Shown one piece after another: positions 60,218 to 64,000 of a stretch of 64,000 nucleotides of DNA. The notes beneath the pieces are model-generated. The model worked only from the letters and a program-made list of their open reading frames with translations. It was not told the DNA's origin and did not search any database. The stretch lies in the NCBI GenBank assembly GCA_002104935.1, contig MCGT01000007.1:496001-560000 (forward strand), written 5' to 3'. This DNA is from Hesseltinella vesiculosa (Eukaryota > Mucoromycota > Mucoromycetes > Mucorales > Cunninghamellaceae). Every line of letters begins with the position of its first letter. The first letter of the stretch is position 1. A program made the position numbers and the translations under genes.

Positions 60218-60442
60218 TTAAGAACCTTGAAATGTAGCGTTCGAGTGATATCCTTTGTAACGATGAGGCTCAGCTAAGATTCGTTTGACGGTGACCAAGA
60301 CAGGTTTTTCTGGATCGTCTTCATAATAAGGATCTAAATCACCAGCAATGTCAATTCTCTTCAATAGTTTTCTAGAGTTCGTTTCGTTAAACTCAACACA
60401 ATACAGCATGCATATGGCTAGTTCACGAGTTATCTCCTCCAT
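60218..60442 (-). CDS. Copy B of the multicopy family (intact short frame)
   Basis: 74 residues starting MEEITRELAICMLYCVEFNE; includes DIAGDLDPYYEDDPEKPVLV and KRILAEPHRY. Not recognised. It is the only copy in the window with an uninterrupted N-terminal block, but compared with copy C (about 230 residues) it looks truncated after about 74 residues, or continues through an undetected intron. The start is the internal Met 60442, homologous to the start of copy A; an in-frame upstream Met exists but its sequence is not shared. A GAACC-type motif (60529-60545) lies 87 bp upstream. Confidence 0.5.
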   Translation of the reverse strand: MEEITRELAICMLYCVEFNETNSRKLLKRIDIAGDLDPYYEDDPEKPVLVTVKRILAEPHRYKGYHSNATFQGS

Positions 60443-60528
60443 AGTGCAATAAGAAAATGTATGGCAAAGAAAAAAGGTCAAAAATAAAGGCAAGAAAGAG
60501 CCAGAGAAAAAAGATCCCCTGGTAAAAG

Positions 60529-60700
60529 GTTCAAGCGGTTCACACTATGTAGGCTAGGTTGAAAAGTGGGCAGAAGAGAAAACTATCAAAAAACGAAGCA
60601 AAACAAAAAAAAATAACGAGATGTTTCGCAGCTTAAGCGGTTCGTCCCAAGTTCAAGCGGCTCACACCCAGTTCACATCCAGTTGAAGCGGGTCAAATCG
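60529..60700. repeat. GAACC phased array between copies B and D
   Basis: Reverse-complemented, 60631-60700 reads GACCC, CAACT, GAACT, GAGCC, GAACT, GAACC and AAGC at spacings 9, 11, 11, 9, 11, 9, the same phasing as at 33171-33239, after a shared CGATTTGA start. A single extra motif, TTCAAGCGGTTCACAC, lies at 60530-60545. It stands between two head-to-head family copies. Confidence 0.75.
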
Positions 60701-60872
60701 CGTGCATAAGATGGTTGAGTCGTCTAACCTGCTTTTTCGGTTAGGGTGATAAAACCATGATAGATGCAATATGGCTTTCATGCAAAAAAAAAAAAAAAAA
60801 AATCACAGGCAATGAGTGTAGCCCTATTTGGCTTGGTGTGAACCATTTTTTTTTCTTTTCTTCTAGCAAACA

Positions 60873-61125
60873 TGTCAATTTCAAAAGAATAGGCTTTAGA
60901 TTCACTTAGATTTGGAGCTTTGCTATCTTACAGACCCTGAGCACGACCGATTGCACTCGCCATGAACATACAAATGATGTTTGACGAAGACTGAGCCATC
61001 GGAATACAGTGAGAAAGACCAACTTTGTAAGGACTTGCTTTGCTATGGACGTGACTGACCTTGACATTCTTTTTCTTGTTATAAAGCATGCGATTCACAA
61101 GTCATCCAATTTATTAATGCTAAAC
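60873..61125 (+). pseudogene. Degenerate copy D of the multicopy family
   Basis: Starts ATGTCAATTTCAAAAGAA as in copy C, then has a stop, an internal deletion of about 60 bp and further stops. The block GAGCTTTGCTATCTTACAGA, and later GCATGCGATTCACAAGTCAT, match copy C nearly base for base. It is clearly broken. It lies head to head with copy B, about 430 bp apart. Confidence 0.7.
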
Positions 61126-61396
61126 TGGTCTCAAATTTGACTATGTGCGGTAAGTTTTGACACCAAACACGCCTTTTGTTTGTAACACACATTTCCTTTT
61201 TTAAGAGATGACAATGCACTCAACATCACTGTCATAGATCAAATGCCATTCCACAACAAGGCTGTAACGTTGAATTAACATTGGATCCGTTTGTAAATGG
61301 TGACACTGGCTTTAGGATTCCTTTTTAATATCGAGGTTAGTACTCGCTGATGACCAGCTGCCGTGCCTGCACTACCAGGAATGAAAGAAAAGCATT

Positions 61397-61694
61397 GTGC
61401 GGAAATTGAATTTGACCACTCGTTTCTACATTTTATTTAAAAAGGTTGCTACACAGCACGTTTGAGTGTCAGATCGACCTGAAATTTTGTAAGGGAACGC
61501 AAATGCATGAATGATGATGGTGCTGAAAAAAATCGAGTCACTTGGTGAAGGTCGCCCGGCCAACTTTCGATCCGTTTCATTTTGACACCTCCGATTCACC
61601 AGCTTAAAAAAATGAAAAATTGGCCATTTTCCCCAGGGGGACGCCCAGGCGATCTGATAAAAAATCACAGTGCAAAGTTGCTCTAAATAAATTC
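61397..61694. repeat. Third, diverged copy of part of the inverted-repeat arm
   Basis: Matches part of the right arm (about 30500-30805, same orientation) at roughly 65-75 percent by eye, including ATGAAAAATYGGYCATTTT, CCCAGGCGAC/T and GCTCTAAATAAAT. It lacks the tRNA. A short piece of the same family lies at about 3711-3770. Confidence 0.7.
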
Positions 61695-62283
61695 TTGTAG
61701 CGAAAAAAGGGTTTGTTTTTTATTTGCTTATTTTTGTGGGTTAGTTACACAATCCAAATGGTCAACAGCTCCAGTGCTCTCCAACCTCTCCAGCAGATCC
61801 AGTGTGCTCCCACTTCAAAAACAGCAAATTTTGGCGTAATGCCGCCACAATGTCGCACATCATCGTCCAAAGTCCTGCAGCTCCAGAGCTCTCCAATTGT
61901 CCAAATGCCAACAGCTCCCTTCTGTATCTCCTCGCCTTTTTTTTTTTTTTTTTGCGATTCACCAACTGAATGACAGAATCTGACTTGCTTGCACTTGATT
62001 TAACTTTCTCGTGCACTAGAAAACAATTTAGCGGTTCCCGCCGCCAAAGATGGCGCAAATCCAGTATCCCATTTCCTTCAATGATCCGGAGTTTTAGACA
62101 AAACCTTTTGTCTCAACATTTAATGCTCGTGTGCAAAATTTGAAAAAAAAAAGTTGACTGCTGTTAAGTGAGTTAACCACTCAGTACAGACGTTGCCGGC
62201 TTTTCGTCGGAGCTCTTTTTTTTTTTTTTTTTTTTTGGCCCCTGGGGTTCTTGCACTCTTTCAATTCCCAGATCTTGAATAAA
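61695..62283. other. Intergenic, about 590 bp, upstream of EF-G2
   Basis: No gene is supported. T-runs lie at 61937-61952 and 62216-62236; the latter is about 48 bp before the start codon. Confidence 0.5.
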
Positions 62284-64000
62284 ATGATCTCATGTTTGCT
62301 TGCTCGACCTGGGCGATCGGTGGTGAAGATCAGCCATGACGTGAGCAGTATGCGCTTCTATGCTTCTGGTAAGAATAATGCGTTTTATTTTATTTTGCAT
62401 TGTTCTTTAATACGACTAACCACTGCTTGATTTATAAACAGCTTCCAAGGCTTTCAGCACTCCCAAAACCAGAAACATTGGTATCATTGCCCACATTGAT
62501 GCAGGTAAACTATATATATATTGTATTGCTTTAATATGCTTCCTCAATGTTGGGGCTTGCGCTGGGCTTGATCATTCATCTCGATCTCATTGACAGGAAA
62601 AACGACGACAACAGAGCGCATGCTGTACTACGCCGGCGTGACGAAACGATTGGGCGATATTGACGATGGCGATACCGTGATGGATTATCTCAAGGCCGAG
62701 CGAGAACGCGGGATCACGATCAATAGTGCAGCCATCACATTTGGATGGAAAGACCACCGCCTCAACTTGATTGACACCCCTGGTCACGTTGATTTTACCA
62801 TGGAAGTCGAACGATCTGTGCGGGTGCTGGACGGAGCCGTGACGATCTTGGATGGCGTGGCAGGTGTCGAAGCCCAAACGGAAACAGTGTGGCGTCAGGC
62901 CGATCGATATAGCTTGCCTCGACTGGCATTTGTCAACAAGCTGGACCGCACCGGCGGGGCGTTTGGCCGCACGGTGCAGGAGATCTGGAAGAAGCTGCAA
63001 GCCCGACCGCTGGTCACCCAGCTGCCCTGCTACTATGATGATGCCACACGAAAAGGATGCCTTGCAGCCGTTATAGACGTGGTCGACATGAAGGTGCTGG
63101 AGTGGACGTCGGACGACGGCCATAGCTGGACAGCTACGGCCTTGACGAAGGATGCGCCAACCTACGACGAAGCTGTCCTCGCCCGCACTGCCCTGGTGGA
63201 AACGCTGGCCGAAATGGATGAAGCCATTGTCGATGTCTTTTTCGACCAAGCCGACGGTGACCATATGCAAGTGCCAGCAGTCGCTATCAAGGATGCTATT
63301 CGCAGGGTGACCCTGGACAACAAGGCTGTGCCGGTGCTGTGTGGGTCTGCTTTCAAGAACATTGGCGTCCAGCCTTTGCTGGATGCGATTGTGGACTACC
63401 TGCCGAGCCCCCTCGACCGCCCGGCGGCCTTGGCCACCATCAACGACCAACGCACCCAACTCATGATCCCACTCAAAGAGAATGCCTCGCTCTGCGCCCT
63501 TGCCTTCAAGGTGACCCACGACCCCCGCCGTGGACCAATGGTGTATGTCAAAGTGTACGCCGGCAAGCTTGCTCAGCGCGCCACGCTCTTCAATACCACG
63601 ACACGGTCCAAGGAGCGGGCCAACAAGCTGCTACAGATGTACGCCAAGGACGTCGAAGAAATCCCAGCTATTGAAGCCGGCAACATTGGTGTGATCGTCG
63701 GCCTCAAGCACACTCGTACAGGTGATACCCTGGTGATGGCCAACGACCGACAGGCTGTCAAGACCAATCTCCAGCTCGGCCATATCGATATCCCTAGCCC
63801 TGCCTTCTTTGCCGCCATTGAACCGCACTCGGTGTCGGATGAGCCTGCCGTGGAAGAGGCGCTGCAGCACCTCACCCGTGAAGATCCTTCGCTCAAGGTA
63901 TGGACGGATGAAGACAGTGGCCAGCGGCTGATCAGCGGCATGGGCGAGCTGCACCTGGAAATCGTCAAGGACCGCCTGATCAACGACTTTAAATGCAAGG
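62284..64000 (+). CDS. MEF2: Mitochondrial elongation factor G2 (MEF2/GFM2), 3' end beyond window
   Basis: GTPase that works with the recycling factor to split mitochondrial ribosomes. Exons 62284-62368, 62442-62504, and from 62597 to the window end; about 530 residues are visible of an expected 750 or more. A presequence-like start (MISCLLARPGRSVVKISHDV) is followed by the P-loop AHIDAGKTTTTE, split by the second intron at DA/GKTTT. Then ERGITINSAAITFGWK, DTPGHVDFTMEVERSVRVLD and NKLDRTGG. IDDGDTVMDYLKAERERGIT is typical of GFM2 rather than the translocase GFM1. Domains II and III are present; the end is cut by the window. Confidence 0.92.

Noticed and set aside
62587..63519. Minus-strand frame of 310 codons
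   Set aside because: Shadow of EF-G2.

Overview
The window is nuclear DNA from a filamentous fungus. Genes carry many short GT-AG introns (about 45-95 nt), use the standard code, and encode a fungal single-copy gene set. The mixture (fungal-type fused phosphofructokinase, carotenoid-oxygenase family protein, Ssd1, F-BAR RhoGAP, small SMART-like families) suggests an early-diverging lineage, most likely Mucoromycota; that placement is inference. A striking trait is the density of long A or T homopolymers (up to about 32 nt) in introns and intergenic DNA.

Layout. 1-4.5 kb: 3' part of phosphofructokinase and an empty 1.5 kb. 4.5-7 kb: kelch/BTB protein. 8.0-10.5 kb: left arm of a large inverted repeat holding a tRNA-Gly(GCC). 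10.5-29.8 kb: the 19.2 kb between the arms, with a GC-rich tandem repeat, nuclear-encoded mitochondrial uS3, a CCCH zinc-finger protein, Ssd1, a nucleotidyltransferase, an F-BAR RhoGAP, BCKDH-E2, an unknown protein and an OPT transporter. 29.8-32.0 kb: right arm with the second tRNA-Gly. 32-34.9 kb: repeats and a broken gene copy. 35-48.2 kb: UNC93-like transporter, carotenoid-oxygenase homologue, Rtt106-like chaperone, PlsC acyltransferase, Tma16, a small Ser/Pro/Arg-rich protein, proteasome Rpt1, and DNA polymerase delta subunit 2. 48.4-49.4 kb: another broken family copy. 49.5-59.2 kb: DDB1, a flavin-oxidoreductase-like protein, eIF6, a hotdog thioesterase, Tim8, a REX1-B protein and Cks1. 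59.2-62.3 kb: two more family copies head to head and a dispersed repeat. 62.3 kb to the end: mitochondrial EF-G2, cut by the window edge.

Most genes are unrelated housekeeping genes and do not form a pathway. The unusual content lies between them. (1) A roughly 2.2-2.5 kb inverted duplication carries a tRNA-Gly in each arm, with a 407 bp insertion in one arm. (2) A small multicopy gene family of unknown function occurs at four places, three of them visibly broken. Each copy lies 50-350 bp downstream of an array or single copy of a GAACC motif, and in the arrays the motif spacing alternates 9 and 11 bp (20 bp period). (3) A carotenoid-oxygenase homologue has lost three of the four iron-ligand histidines. 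(4) At least four introns use GC-AG ends.
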